DNA of 64,000 nt, from positions 27,483,602-27,547,601 of the forward strand of contig NC_079426.1 of assembly GCF_026213295.1 (NCBI RefSeq). The letters are read 5' to 3'. This DNA comes from Gadus chalcogrammus. Taxonomy: Eukaryota; Chordata; Actinopteri; Gadiformes; Gadidae. A program made the position numbers and the translations under genes. The notes beneath the pieces are model-generated. The model saw nothing but the letters and a program-made list of their open reading frames with translations, ran no database searches and was not told the DNA's origin. This document shows, piece after piece, positions 32,700 to 45,236 of this stretch. How positions within the stretch are numbered: position 1 is the first letter of the stretch; each line of letters starts with the position of its first letter.

Positions 32700-33784
32700 C
32701 AGTGTTTCCCCCACGTTCACACAGCAGCGGCGCACCGCCGCTGCTGAATTTTGTCCGCCGCTGCAATAAAAATCCTTCTCCTCATTTATTTATTTTTTTA
32801 CGTAGCTCCTTTTAGAAAATGTACAGCGCGTAACGTCAATTGCGCAGCACGCGGCACATCGTCACGTAACCAACATCAAAGAAGAAAAATACACAGCGAG
32901 TGTGGCAGTTGTTGGCAGTAGGCTACCCTACACGGTTGCAAAGTTACATTGATTCTAGCAGTAGCGAGTGAAGCGGAAGATCGAAGAAAGAAGGAAAGAG
33001 AGAGACAGACAGAGAGAGAGAGACAGACAGAGAGAGAGAGAAAGTACGTTTCTAAAATGTGTCGCTACATGACCACCAGTGTTAAAAACCCTCTGAGCCC
33101 AATCATTTTATTGTATCTATAAACCGCAACCTCCGTGCCGTTTTTCCTCTAGTATTGTGTGTGTGTGTGTAGGCCTATGTGTGTGTGTGCGAGTTGTCAC
33201 TCTTTTTGGGATTACAGGAGATTATATCCAGTCAGGAATTTATAGCCTAGGTATTTTCGGGAACTTTGAAAAATGAATCCATACTGTTAGATCCGATGTT
33301 GTTCTTTATTTCCATATAAAATCCGTTTTCATCGCGTATTTTAGTTAGGGATTTATGCTAATCGCCTGTAAGCAAGTGGTAATTAGCATAAATGCAGGGA
33401 AAAAACCTAAGGACATTTTTGAACAAAGTGTCTTATGTAAAAAAACAGTTATGCTTTGGGCATAGCAACCATGTTTCGTGTTTAAGCATTAGGCAAAAAT
33501 CTGTAAATAAATTGTGCAAATTATATTTGCGTGGTGGCATTTTTTGTTTAAATATTACTATACAAAAATATAAAAATCTGTAAATGAAGACACAAAAGGC
33601 AAAGTTACAACACCAATAATCCCATCTACAGTAATACACAGGACTGTTTGAATAGGATTTAAGTGCATATTCTCCTCTCAAAGTGCACCAGATTCATGCA
33701 TTCCAATGTAAAGGGTACAAAAGCCCCTAGAGGGCTTCGGGGACCACACCACCGCTGCTGAAAAAAATCCTGCGGGAAACACTG
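32700..33784. mobile_element. Non-autonomous hAT-type element with 5-bp target duplication
   Basis: The ends CAGTGTTTCCCCC and inverted GCGGGAAACACTG are flanked by ACTTA on both sides (32695-32699 and 33785-33789). Inside each end lies a GCAGCGGCG/CCGCTGCTG tract. A GA-rich microsatellite (32990-33045) and a GT tract (33158-33190) lie within. There is no transposase frame. The 5-bp duplication matches the behaviour of the element at 15669-17111. Confidence 0.75.
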
Positions 33785-34302
33785 ACTTACTATAGCTAAA
33801 TAACTAGCAAGCCAACCACACTTAAAATGTATCAGTGTGCTTGTCATTTTAACAATGATTGTATTAATTGCATTTTCTTACTGTGATATAGCCTCATAGC
33901 TGAAACACATTGCCACAGGGTCACATCTGATCAGAGGTGTCAAGTAACAAAGTACAAATACTTTGTTACTGTACTTAAGTAGAAATTTTAGGTATCTTTA
34001 CTTTACTCGAGTATTTTTTTTTCTGACAACTTTTTACTTTTACTCCTTACATTTTAACACAATTATCTGTACTTTCTACTCCTTACATTTTTAAAACATT
34101 CTCGTTACTCTTGGTTACGGTTTTGTTTCAAAAGTTTCAAATGTGCGCCATCCAAATATACTGATTTCAAGCGTAATTGGATGAAGCATAGAAACCCATA
34201 ACACTCATTGGCTTCTCTGCGTATGACGCAAAACAAGAGGCTAACTTAAATATGCAAAGGTCAGTGTCAAAAATATATACTGTTGGCAACTGTCACTGCG
34301 AG

Positions 34303-34494
34303 ATGGCTGAAGGCTCTGAAGACAGAGGAGGACATCAAACGCTTCCACATCCCTGGCCCTATCTTGAAGAGGTGTTTGAAATTGTGGGAAGCAAAAACGA
34401 CTCATGGTGCATGCGCTGCAAACTTTGCCAACCAAAGAACCATGTACTTTCAGCTTTCAAGAACTCTCCGTCTAATCTCAAAAAACATATAGAG
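34303..34494 (+). pseudogene. Tol2-like hAT transposase, exon 1 (BED zinc finger)
   Basis: ATG 34303 opens a frame with WPYLEEVFEIV, CMRCKLC and NLKKHIE, the BED-type zinc finger that starts Tol2/Ac-type transposases and binds element ends. The exon finishes at a good splice donor, GAG|GTAAGC, at 34494/34495. The downstream exons are 21 kb away behind the inserted LINE and gypsy elements, and they are broken. Exon 1 itself is intact. I infer that the gene is dead. Confidence 0.78.
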
Positions 34495-34576
34495 GTAAGC
34501 TCTGTATTATTATTATATTATAATAATGGTCGATTTAAAATGCTTGCTACAGCTTGACTAGCATATAAACATGCCA

Positions 34577-34664
34577 CAATAGTGCACTATATAGGGAATA
34601 GGGAACGAGAATTCGGACACTACGCTGAACATTTCTAAGCGTCAGTAAATGCGCCGGGTATTTG
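34577..34664. repeat. TAGTGCACTATATAGGG repeat, left part
   Basis: AGTGCACTATATAGGGAATAG (from about 34581) followed by AACGAGAATTCGGACAC also occurs in related form at 46440-46506. It probably belongs to a short DNA element into which, or beside which, the LINE inserted. The element type is not resolved. Confidence 0.5.
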
Positions 34665-35024
34665 TGTGATGCAGAAAGATGCGCCCACATCATGTAAACA
34701 AACCAGGCACTCACGAGGAAAGCTGGAGGTTGTATTGATGTTGAATGTTACATTTCCTTGTTCATGTATTTTTTTTATTAATTTTGGAGAGAGATCAGCA
34801 GCAGAGAGAGAGGTCATGTTTCCCGAAGCTCCGCTAGGCATTGGAAAAAACTACTTAATTCATCGTTCAGATCTATTTTATCTTATTTTATTTCATGATC
34901 ATAATACCTAACAGTATATAGTTTGTTTTCGTCGTCCTCCATCGCTCGATTCAACAATACATTTTGGCACTTTTTACTCCCGGATCAGACCGCAGAAAAA
35001 GCCTTGGACTTTCCTATCGCCAAC

Positions 35025-36631
35025 ATGCCTCTGTACTCGGATATCTCAGGCACGGAGACTGGGAAATGCACAGACTGCACCAAACTGCAACAGACGGTGG
35101 CTTTAATTGAAACGAGACTAGCAGCATTAGAAAAATGCAAAGGACCCCTACAGGATACAGTGCCGATGGGTGAGTTTGCTGAGCTCACTCAGATACAGCA
35201 AGATGATCAAAGCTACACTGTATCCTTTTTGTCTCTCTCTTGCTGGACAAGAGAGAGACAGTTCCAGCTGCGTCTCACTGGCACAGAGTCGGCGCTAAGC
35301 CAAAACAACATACCAAAGTGAATCAACAAGATCACTCAACGCCAAATGCTAAACTATCCAAAGCTAAAGTTATCAGCCGGATTAGCCCGTCACTGAAATT
35401 AACCCTGCCACTGAAGAACCGGTTCCTGCCACTTCAAGAGTCCACGAACGAGCCTGCCACCTGTGAACCCCTGACCCCTGAAATGTGTCCGGACAGACGG
35501 TACGGACAGACATGGAACAACCAGTCGCCACGGAGGCGGGCTGCGCATGTGTCTGCCACCGTCCAACAAGGGCCCATCTCAGAGGAAGCAGATGAACCAG
35601 ACACTCTGATTATAGGAGACTCAACCATCAAGGATATAACCGGTAAGAAGATCAAAACATGCAACTTCCCATATGGAATGGTTAGTGATATCAACCATAA
35701 ACTAGCCAAAATCATATTGGAAAACCCCAAAATCTCACAGATTATTGTGCATGCAGGATTTAATGATATTCAAAGAGAACAGTCAGAACTTCTGAAGAGG
35801 GATTACACTGATCTATTGGATACACTGGACAAAATACACATCAACTCATTCATCAGTGGACCCATACCAGCAGTTGACAGGGGAATAAACAGATTCAGTC
35901 GTCTACTTGCACTGAATACATGGCTTTCCAGAGTCTGCAATGAAAGAGGAAGGGGCTTTATTGACAATTTCAACTTATTCTGGGGGCGCAAATATCTTTT
36001 CAGAGCAGATGGCCTACACCCAAACAGGTTAGGCTCAAAACTGTTGAGGGACAATCTTCTCTTCTCGCTTTACGCACAGGCCACAATCTTGCCATGGTTT
36101 GACGCACAGGCCACAATCAGAGCACAGGTTGAGAAGAAGCGAGACTACAGCCTCCCCCACACATCTACTCTGCCACTATCTGACACACAGATAGCAGACA
36201 GCCCACAGACCTTGAAGAGAGACAACAGCCCGCCCGACGCCATCAACACTGTGCCTTCCCCAATCGCTGATGCTGGCTTGACGAGGAACGGCCACCCCCC
36301 TCCTCTGCATTACAGACCAAAGACCTTGAAGAGAGACAACAGCCTGCCCGACACCATGGACACCGTGCCCTCCCCCATCGCTGATGCTGGCTTGGCGATG
36401 AACGGCCACCCCCCTCCTCATCTCTCCCATAGCCACAACAACTCCAGCTCCACTGTCTCCTCCCTTTGCGATTTTCCAGCTGAATTTAAGAAACAGGAAT
36501 ATGTAGGCATCAAACTTGCATCTGTGTCAATGATAGCATCGCCAGGTCATTCCCACAGGCTGATAACACCAAAGCGGAGGGCACCCCAGCCCCCCGCCCC
36601 CTGTACTGATAGTAGTCCTGAGTATTACTGA
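35025..36631 (+). pseudogene. LINE ORF1: coiled coil plus SGNH esterase domain, one frameshift
   Basis: ATG 35025 starts MPLYSDISG. A CTDC pair and the coiled-coil segment LQQTVALIETRLAALEK follow. The frame then shifts near 35235, and the downstream frame (35240-36631) holds LIIGDSTIKDI, HAGFNDI and ADGLHPNRLG. These are the GDS, N and DGLHP blocks of the SGNH esterase found in ORF1 of CR1/L2 LINEs; candidate catalytic residues are S128, D257 and H260 counted from 35240. The tail is Pro-rich and carries two 38-residue tandem units (36209-36436). The likely role is RNA or lipid handling in the retrotransposon particle, from family knowledge. One frameshift prevents a full reading. Confidence 0.8.
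36209..36436 (+). repeat. In-frame 114-bp tandem duplication in LINE ORF1
   Basis: ACCTTGAAGAGAGACAACAG at 36209 recurs at 36323, and both units continue to AACGGCCACCCCCCTCCTC. The period of 114 bp is 38 codons, so the frame is kept. A smaller duplicate (GACGCACAGGCCACAATC) lies just upstream at about 36071 and 36101. Confidence 0.88.
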
Positions 36632-37086
36632 GACAAAAAAGGGTTCAGCCGTAGACAAAGTATAAAGGACGTTTCGCATAATCTGCTGAACCTAAGGTTG
36701 CCTATGTCAAAACATGGCAACTTTTGCATTCCTGCTGTAACCACTAATAGAGTAAACAAAGGGAAACTTAGACACACTGCTAACCTCACAAATCTCATAC
36801 ATATTTCCTCCAAACCAAAAACAACCTTAAAGCCTATCAACAACACCATCAGGATGGGTCTCCTTAAAGGTTGGGTACGCGATTTGCGAAACGCCAGCAG
36901 ATTTTGAAAATACACAACTCAAATGGTCCTACCCCCTCTCCTTCAACGCTGACTCTGACTCCACCCATTCCAAGTACCTGGACGCGCAATCATGCACGAG
37001 CGCGAACAGAGATGCGCGAGAGCGAGCCAGGCTAGCGTAGGTTTTCGTTTAACAACATGGCACTACATTCAGCTGTAAATTGCACC

Positions 37087-37915
37087 CAGTACCGCGGGAA
37101 GTAGGGGTTTTGGGGGTGCTGCAACACCCCCTGTCCGAGGCCCTGTCTTATCACAGAAAACAATCATTTCTAAAAACTCCGGCCAAAGTGGAGATTTCTG
37201 AAAACGCCGGTTATGTGTTGTCGTATCAACGGGGAGAAACGGGATTTTAGGTTCTGAAGCGTCACATTATGCACCAGGAAATGCTTAACGTCATGTGAGC
37301 GTCCGCTGTACCGTATTGGTCCGAATATAAACACAAACCCCATTGTAATACGACCTATATTTGGAAAAAAGATTTGAAGACCAGATCTTGATTTCATGAA
37401 TAAATAAATTGTATTAATTGAAATAATATACGAAAATAAAAAGGCATAGAATAAAACACTGCATTGCCACTAAACAGTAGTGCAAATAGGCCGTACTGAT
37501 GTGTACACCAAAGACTTCCTGACACTCCTCTGCCCCGCTGTGTTCGCTCTGGCTGTGGTCGCTCCGAACTGTTTCGGCCCGTGGCAAAGCGAGTCATCCT
37601 CGCTGCTGTCCAAGGCATGTTGAGACGCAGCATTTATTTAATGCTCATATGTCCTAGTGCTGAAAAAAGGTTATATGAAAAAGTGTGATGGTAGCGGTGG
37701 TGCGCTAAACATGTTCTGTGAGCAGCTGGATGTGAACCATGGTGTGAAGGAAGTGAACACAACGATCGATTTTCAACTGTGCGCGCATGCACTGGTGTAA
37801 TTGAGCTGCGCTGCTATATATCTTTTTTTTATCAATGTGACGAGTTGCGAGTCTAGTGCAGGCCGGGTTTTTTTTCCCAGCACCCCCTGCTGAGAATACG
37901 TTCTCGCGGCTATGG
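37087..37915. mobile_element. Nested hAT-like non-autonomous element
   Basis: The ends CAGTACCGCGGGAA and inverted TTCTCGCGGCTATGG are imperfect inverted repeats, each followed inward by GGGGGTGCTG or its complement. TTGCACC flanks both sides (37080-37086 and 37916-37922), a 7-bp match or an 8-bp duplication with one change. No coding sequence was recognised in its 829 bp. Confidence 0.6.
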
Positions 37916-38017
37916 TTGCACCAGATGTTATAAACATTAAACGGTCACATAAATCATTACTATTTTTAGAAAATGTATGTTTGTTTCATGTATTTGTATT
38001 GGAAGTCCTGGTTTTCA

Positions 38018-38347
38018 CTAGGGTTGCCGCGGTGTGGACATTTTCACACCGAGTAATACACTCGTCTCAACACCGGTATTACCGAGTATAAACGGTATAA
38101 ACTTTGAAACTAGGTCAACCGCCACACAAGCATCGGTTTTTAGACCCTTCTCGTCCTTCAGTTGCCGCAAACGTTCAAAAGCAGCGCCTAGGATTATTCT
38201 TGATTTCAGTTTTTCTCTTTCAGCGTTTTTATTATCAATTACTCTCTGAAAAAGAGTTTTCCTTCTCTTTGCTGGTGGTGGTGGTGGTGGTGGTGGTGGT
38301 GGTGGTGGTGGGGATGGTGGTGGGGATGGTGGCGTCTTGTCTGCCAT
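38018..38347 (-). CDS. Small Pro-rich basic ORF of unknown function
   Basis: A 109-codon frame opens with ATG 38347 in a favourable context (CCATGG). Residues about 7-25 are nearly all Pro, encoded by the (GGT)n/(ACC)n microsatellite. The rest is charged and helical in appearance, with REKLKSRIILGAAFERLRQLKDEKGLKTDA. Similar short motifs (a basic segment followed by GLKTDxxxA) occur in proteins carried by fish DNA transposons, which fits its position inside the TTAA element. It may be only the first exon or a remnant. No function is assigned. Confidence 0.4.
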   Translation of the reverse strand: MADKTPPSPPPSPPPPPPPPPPPPPAKRRKTLFQRVIDNKNAEREKLKSRIILGAAFERLRQLKDEKGLKTDACVAVDLVSKFIPFILGNTGVETSVLLGVKMSTPRQP

Positions 38348-40412
38348 GGAAATTGTCTTCTAGTGCTAGGTCCAAATGTGGATTAACTAGTTCCAGTAGA
38401 TACCGCAGGATAACAACAAACAGGAGCTTGCTCTGGGTCACAAGCTCTGGGTCACGAGTACTGCACGAAGGGGTCGCGCACGGGGCGCGGGGGAGGGGGG
38501 GAGGGGGAGTGCAGTACGACCGTTTGATTGACGTACTTACTGTCCAATGAAACTCAGTGGCAATGGAAATGATTGGCTGGAGTTTTTCGAGCCCTGCCCG
38601 TTCCACAGATGATTGACAAGTTTAATTTTCATGTCAGTACTTCTAACTCAGTGGCTGTAAGCGGGTTATGATAAGGATTTCAAGTAATTTTGAAAAAATG
38701 GCCAAAAAAGCGAATCACCTACGCAACCTTTAATGTTAGGTCTCTTAATAACAAATCATTTTTAGATAATGATTTTATTACCACCTCTAAACTGGATTTT
38801 ATGTTTTTAACTGAAACATGGCTGGAACTAAATAACAGGGCAACCGTTCTGATAGAGACAGCTCCTCCCAACTATAACTTTTTTGATGCATGTAGATCTG
38901 GAAAAAGAGGTGGAGGGGTTGCTGTTATATTTAAAAATGATTTTCAGGGGAAACAGATGTTATTTGGTGATTTTCCATCATTCGAATACCTTTGTGCTGT
39001 ATTGAAATGCTCCCCCAGAGTTCTCCTATTAATTATTTACAGGCCACCCACATACTCTGCAAATTTTTTCGATGAATTCACAGAATTATTGTCTAGCATC
39101 TCCACAGACTTTGACTGTCTAGTTATAACTGGTGACTTCAATTTTCATACTGATGATTTGAATGACAAGTGTGCAAAAAAACTTTTTACCATTTTGGACA
39201 CATTTGAACTGTCCCAACATGTGAAAGAGACTACTCATTGTAAGGGCCACACTCTAGACCTGGTTATCACAAAGGGCCTCAATGTTTCTGATCTCTCTGT
39301 GACTGATCCTTCCTTGTCTGACCACTTTTGTGTTTTCTTTAATATATCTTTTATTCCCGACATACAGACAAAATCAAATACTGTCAAAAAACGGTATATC
39401 AATGAAGAATCGTATGTACTTTTTAGAAAGGCCATCTCCTTACTACCACCTCTCAACCCATGTTCTGCTGATGATCTTGTAGAAAACTTTAATTTGAAAA
39501 TTTTGAAAGTCATGGATGTCATTGCACCTTATAAGGTTTAAACGATTTCTGGAAAGCAAAAGGCACCCTGGAGAAAAGCTGCTTCTGTAACAGCACAGAA
39601 AAAAGAATGCAGGAAGGTTGAACGCATCTGGCGTAAAACAAAACTTCATATTCACCATGATATCTACAAAGAGAGCCTCCGTGCCTACAATTCAGACTTA
39701 AAAAGTGCTAGAGAAACATTTTTCTCCAATATCATTAAATCCAATAATAATAATGCAAAAACCCTATTTGCAACTGTTGACAGACTGACCAACCCCCCAA
39801 CACAAATTCCACCTGATCTCCATTCCACGCAGAAATGCAATGAGTTTGCAGCTTTTTATACTGATAAAATTGAAGGCATCAGACGCGACATCAATATCTC
39901 CACTTCAAACAAAAATGTTGGACTACCACCCTGTTCAGGCAAAAGTAACGTGGCAGGGATGGCATGCTTTAATGTTATTGACTCTAAAACTCTTGTGGAA
40001 ACTGTTACACAACTAAAGCCATCCACCTGTTGCCTTGATTCTTTACCTACCAACCTCTTTAAGAATGTTTTTGACTGCCTAGCAATAGACATATTGCAGA
40101 TAGTTAACAACTCTCTCCAGTCAGGCAACTTCCCAAAAGCCCTGAAAACTGCAGTTATTAAACCCCTTTTAAAAAAGCGGAGCCTAGATACCTCTATTAT
40201 TAACAACTACAGACCAATATCAAATCTGCCCTTCATAAGTAAAATCATTGAGAAAGTTGTCCTCCAGCAACTTAATCACTTCCTGGCATCAACTGGTTGT
40301 TATGACACCTTCCAATCAGGATTTCGACCCCTGCACAGCACTGAGACCGCCCTCATTAAAGTTGTAAACGACATCCGTCTTAACACAGACTCTGGCAAAA
40401 CCTCAATACTAA

Positions 40413-40800
40413 CGCCCCGTGCCCACTACATGTGTCCGTTGCGTGATCCCCATTGACTTTAATGGGGACGGACGCGCAATGCATTGTGGATCCGTACGTT
40501 CCGTTGAAGCCTTCGGCTCAGTCAAGAAGTTGAAATATGTTCAACTTTTTCGGCAGCGACGGATCCGTCATCCAATCAGATCGCGTCTGCAAATTTAAGC
40601 ACTGTGACGCGACTCGGGCTCTGACGATACTGGAAAGCGGGAAAGCGGGTCATCTTGCATCGCAACAAGCAGGAAGTAGCGGGAAGAACCCGGCGAAGCG
40701 ATTTGATTGGCTGACGGATGCTTCTGCAAAGACTACTCCCCCATCAGTCAGCAACGCCTTCCCTCCTCCGTTGACTGAAGGAGGTAGTGAGCACGGGGCG
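40413..40800. mobile_element. Harbinger-type MITE in LINE ORF2
   Basis: The 388-bp element has ends CGCCCCGTGCCCACTAC and inverted GTAGTGAGCACGGGGCG (16 of 17 matching). TAA lies on both sides (40410-40412 and 40801-40803), the 3-bp duplication typical of PIF/Harbinger. Excision in silico rejoins the LINE frame at the LLDLSAAFD block. It is non-coding. Confidence 0.88.
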
Positions 40801-41804
40801 TAATGCTACTAGACCTCAGTGCTGCATTCGACACTGTAGACCATACAATACTTTTGGTTAGAAAACTGGGTGGGGCTTTCAGGCACAGTCTTAAATTGGT
40901 TCAGATCCTACCTACAAAATAGGAACTACTTTGTTTCCATCGGCGACTTTGTATCAGAATCAACCAACGTGATGTGTGGAGTCCCACAAGGTTCGATCTT
41001 AGGACCCTCTTTATTCAACATCTACATCCTCCCACTAGGGCAAATCATGCATAATAACAATATTGACCATGATTGCTATGCTGATGACACGCAAATCTAT
41101 GTATCGCTATCACCAAATGACTATCGGCCCATAGATCTGCTGTGCCAGTGCATTGAGCAAGTGAAAGACTGGATGTGCCGAAATTTCCTTCAGCTAAATG
41201 AGGATAAAACAGAGATAATTGTATTTGGTGCTAAAACGGAAAGGCTTAAAGTAACCCAACACCTTCACTCTCTGTCCCTGAAAACCTCAATCAAAGCCAG
41301 AAATCTAGGGGTTATCATGGATTCTGATTTACATTTCGAAAGTCACATCAAATCAGTTACAAAATCTCCATATTATCACCTTAAAAATGTAGCAAGACTT
41401 AGAGGGCTCATGTCCACGGAAGACTTACAAAAACTTGTACATGCCTTTATCACTAGTAAGCTTGATTACTGCAATGGTCTCCTTACAGGTCTCCCAAAAC
41501 AAACTCTAATGCCGCTTTTCCACTGCATGGTACCAACTCGACACGACTCGACTCGACTCGACTCAGCTCGCCTTTTTTGCGTTTCCACCGCGATCTAGTA
41601 CCTCAAGTGGCTGCTTTTTCTAGTACCGCCTCGCTCTAGGTTCCAAGCGGCTGAGCCGATACCATAAGGTGACGTCGGCAGACGGCCGGCCACTGATTGG
41701 CCAGAGAATGTGACGATGTCACGAGAGCGACATGGCAACCATGCTGGTAACAGCCATAACAGCGCCGCAGCCAACATATATTCCACTTCTTCAACTTCTT
41801 CAAC

Positions 41805-43044
41805 ATGACAACTAGTAAGTCAACACAGTGGTCCATTGCTGAGGTGCAGACGCTTCTGTGTCTTGTGGCCGAGGATAGAATTCAGAAAGAGCTGGACGGA
41901 GCCACCCGTAATGAAAAGGTTTATAAGGAGGTCGCTAAGTTGATGCAAGACAATGGTTACATCAGGTCTTACGTGCAGTGTCGAGATAAGCTCAAAAAAC
42001 TTAAAAGCGACTATAAAGCCATTAAGGACCAGAACGGCAGGAGTGGGTCGAACCGAAAATCGTGGAAGTGGTACGACCACTTACGGCCACAGACCGGCAA
42101 ACAACGGGAGGGAGAGTGGCATCGACTCGGCCATGAGTTTGTTGGAGGAAATTAATAATAATGGTAAGTGTTTTTATGAACCCATTCCATAGTCTGCTTG
42201 AAAGCAACATTCGATATTACCGGAAAAAGTTTAAAGGTGACCCCACATGTCCTTAAAGAGCTTAACATTTTGGTATTCCTATGGTTAAAATGGCTGACGA
42301 TTTGATAGAGTTATGAAGGTCCAAAAAACGTACGGAAGTAATAAAGGTTTGAATAACAATAGTGTGAATGCACCAGCATTGACGCTATTCACATTAATTA
42401 ATATGTTATTTTTAAGTGTTGCATTATGGTGTGCACTGCATTTACTTATGTTGTGCATGTACACTTTTGTTCAAGACTTCCTATCTACAAACGAAGAAGG
42501 CGGTTTGGTCGACAGTGATGAACCCCCAGCAGCAGCTTCAACAACGCCACCGCCCACAGAACCACCTTCTCCAGCGTCCAGCACTAGCACCAGCACCAGC
42601 ACCACTGGTAAGAAATAGTTCACATCATCTAGCTTTTAGGGTGCACTCACACTAGGCCATTGTGGCCTAGTGTGAGCGCACCCTTAGCTTCAATTGTATT
42701 TTCCCAATACATTTTTTAAAACTTGCTTTGGTTAACCACCTCCCATTTCTACCTGTCTTCATTGTTGTCTAGACAAGAGAAAAAGGAGCCTGTCGCAACA
42801 GGAGCACTCGGCTCAAGTGACGGACTGTCTCAGAGAAATGCACTCCGATGACATCGCCCAACAGGATCGTGCCCGGGCCCAGCGTGACGACCACCTCCAG
42901 CTGCTCCTCATTGACGCCCGAGAAGCGAGGGAGCAGGAAGCATCATTGAGGAGAGAGGAGGCGGCACAGACTTCAGAGTTCCACCGATCGTTCCTTGGTG
43001 TGTTCGGCCAACTGGTGGAGGCAATGCGTGACCGACGTGTTTGA
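41805..43044 (+). pseudogene. Harbinger SANT/Myb-like protein gene, three exons, one frame break
   Basis: This partner protein helps the nuclease enter the nucleus and bind element ends in known Harbinger systems. Exon 1 (41805-42163) encodes a trihelix/MADF-like domain: WSIAEVQTLLCLVAED, VQCRDKLKKLKSDYKAIKDQNG and WKWYDH. The frame breaks near 42070 and continues as YGHRPANNGRE in another frame. Donor G|GTAAGT ends exon 1. Exon 2 (42476-42607) is Pro/Ser/Thr-rich and ends at G|GTAAGA. Exon 3 (42773-43044) is a charged helix ending FLGVFGQLVEAMRDRRV. Intron phases agree across both junctions. Apart from the break, apparently a small deletion, the gene looks complete. Confidence 0.8.
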
Positions 43045-43828
43045 ACCACTCCCCCAGCCCCAGATTCTCTAGTCAAGTTTATATTATATTATAAATATAA
43101 TAATTATTCCACTTTTTTGTAAATAGTTTATATTCCACCTTTTTGTAAGAAGTTTATGTTCCATCTTTGTGTTTAAAAGTTTGCTGTGCTGCACTGATTT
43201 GCTCCTATTCTGTTTTAATAAATTATAAGTAACTTATGTGATCGTTTCATGATTTTCTAATTCATCTGTCATTACACTGGTAGGAAAAGTCATTACACAC
43301 AAAATAAATAACTAGTAATTGTTCTTTACCCTCTTTTGGATTGTGAGGTGCTCAAGTGCCGGCAATAGGAAGTCTATTAACATAAGGTAATATCATACTG
43401 GGGCATAATGTGGCAAAGTTATAAAAGGTATTGAAAAATATATACCGCCCAACCTACACCTGGCTGAATCTTTGCAAAGAAGCTGCAATCATATTCTAAG
43501 ATTTTACCAAATAATGGTGTAAATGTTTAAATATAAACTTTAAGTGATAGGACCAGTGCTGTCCTTTTCCCCTATACATTAATTAGGGTTCAGAAAGAAA
43601 CCAGACCCAGTTCACATTTTTTAAAGGGTGTCTAGTGTATTTTCCCTTCAAATGTTACTCGATTTTTCTTAAATCTTTTAGCATTTAATGCCAGTAAATC
43701 TTGGTAACCTTTACAAATGATAAAACAAAAGTGGAGACATGTATGAAAAGTATAAAAGTTTAATGTTTTCACAACATACAAAATGTGATGTGTATACCTA
43801 CATGGCAAATTCAAAATGTATTATAACA

Positions 43829-45236
43829 TTAATTATTCGCCAACAAGAACTGCTTTAGACCCTCCCGTACATTGATGCCCTCAACATCCTGTGCCACTGC
43901 CACCCCAGGCTCTGCTGGTTGTACATCCAACTCGGTCAACTCGGTCTCATAAGTCTCTCCATGATTTTCACAAAGGTTGTGCAGAGCACAGCAAGTCATA
44001 ACCATAGACTTAACCAGTTGGAGATCAGAGTCGTTCCTTTTCAGGAGGCACCGCCACCTTCCTTTAAGCCGGCCAAAAGCGTTTTCAACAACCACCCTTA
44101 CTCTACTGAATTTTCTGTTGAACATCTGCTGTTCTGCTGTTAGTCGTCCTGTGTCTTGGAAGGGTTTCAAGAGCCAGTTCTGCAAAGGATATGCTGAGTC
44201 TCCTAGGATGTAATAGCCAGCAGTCACCCCTCCAATGTTCCTGGTGCGAGCTGGGAAGTGGTTCCCTCGGCTGGCTAACTCCCACAGTTTGGACACTCTC
44301 AGAACCCTGGCATCATGCATGCTCCCTGCCAGTCCAGCAAACACGTTCCAAAACAGCCCCTTTCCATCGACAACACCTTGAAGGAGGATGGAGTGCCAGC
44401 CTTTACGGTTGAAGAAGTCACAATGATAGTCCTGTGGTGCAAGGATTGGTATGTGTGATCCATCGATCGCACCAACACAGTGTGGGAGCCCCCACCTGTT
44501 CTCAATGTAGGTAGCCATTTCGTGGAACTTCACCTCGTCTGGATAACGGATTTGTTCTGGCACCAACAATGTCTCTGCTGCAGCACAAAAATCCTGCACA
44601 CACCGGCACACAGTTGTGATGCTGACTCCAAAGAGATGTCCAATACTCCTATACTCGGAGCCAGTAGCGAGCTTCCACAGTGCAATGGCCACTCTCTTCT
44701 TCAGGGGCACACATCCGCGGAAATTGGTGTCTTGCCGCTCCAAAACTGGACGCAGTTTGTTGGTCAAGAAGCCAAACGTTTCTTCAGACATCCTGAAGTT
44801 CTCCACCCACTGCTCGTTGGTGAAGCCGGGAACAATCACATCCCACCATTCCGAGGATCGGTTGTGCGCCCAGACCGATGGTTTGCGGCGGAAATGTTGT
44901 GACGAGAGTAGCATCTGAAAGACACACACACACAGGCTAAATATTTTAGTACTTATAGAAATGGCTTGCAATCATTAAAACGTTGTACACTGGACTTATT
45001 TTGTACGAGCTAGCTAGCATTAGCAACAGTTAGCTTACCTGGATGCGTCTTTTCTTGGAGGCTTGATTCCTCTCATCTTCGGCTTCACACTGTTGAATAT
45101 ACTCCAACACTCTCCGGGACTTTTCGAGTGTATTTTGTCTCGCCGCGTGCAGCCTTCTCTGACTCTCTTCTCCTTTGTGTCTTATAAAAAGCACCAGACC
45201 GAGCAGCACGAATACCATTGCTTCGATGTCCTCCAT
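43829..45236 (-). CDS. Harbinger transposase (DDE nuclease), two exons, apparently intact
   Basis: Exon 1 runs from ATG 45236 down to 45039 (66 codons, charged, RRLHAARQNT) and ends at CAG|GTAAGC. Exon 2 runs from 44914 to the stop at 43829 (361 codons plus stop), preceded by a CTTTCAG acceptor, with matching phase 0. The spliced product is 427 residues. The DDE_Tnp_4-type core has VGAIDGSHIPI (D217), YYILGDSAYPL (D305) and VVVENAFGRLKGRW (E343); an HTH-like stretch RSIGHLFGVSITTVCRCV precedes it. No stop or frameshift was found. The unspliced open frame starting at 44971 includes intron sequence (SLCVCVF) and is not the real start. Functionally it cuts the element ends and inserts at TWA targets. 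Confidence 0.9.

Larger units (their letters stand above)
36868..38729. mobile_element. TTAA-target element inserted at the start of LINE ORF2
   Basis: The ends AGGTTGGGTACGCGATT and (inverted) AGGTTGCGTAGGTGATTC are imperfect inverted repeats, with TTAA on both sides (36864-36867 and 38730-38733). Removing the element and one TTAA restores a continuous LINE reading across the NVRSL motif. It contains a nested hAT-like element (37087-37915), a second repeat from about 38020 and a (GGT)n tract at 38271-38313. No piggyBac transposase was seen. Confidence 0.75.

Noticed and set aside
44191..44918. Plus-strand frames of 73-140 codons over the Harbinger transposase
   Set aside because: They are antisense shadows of the intact DDE gene.
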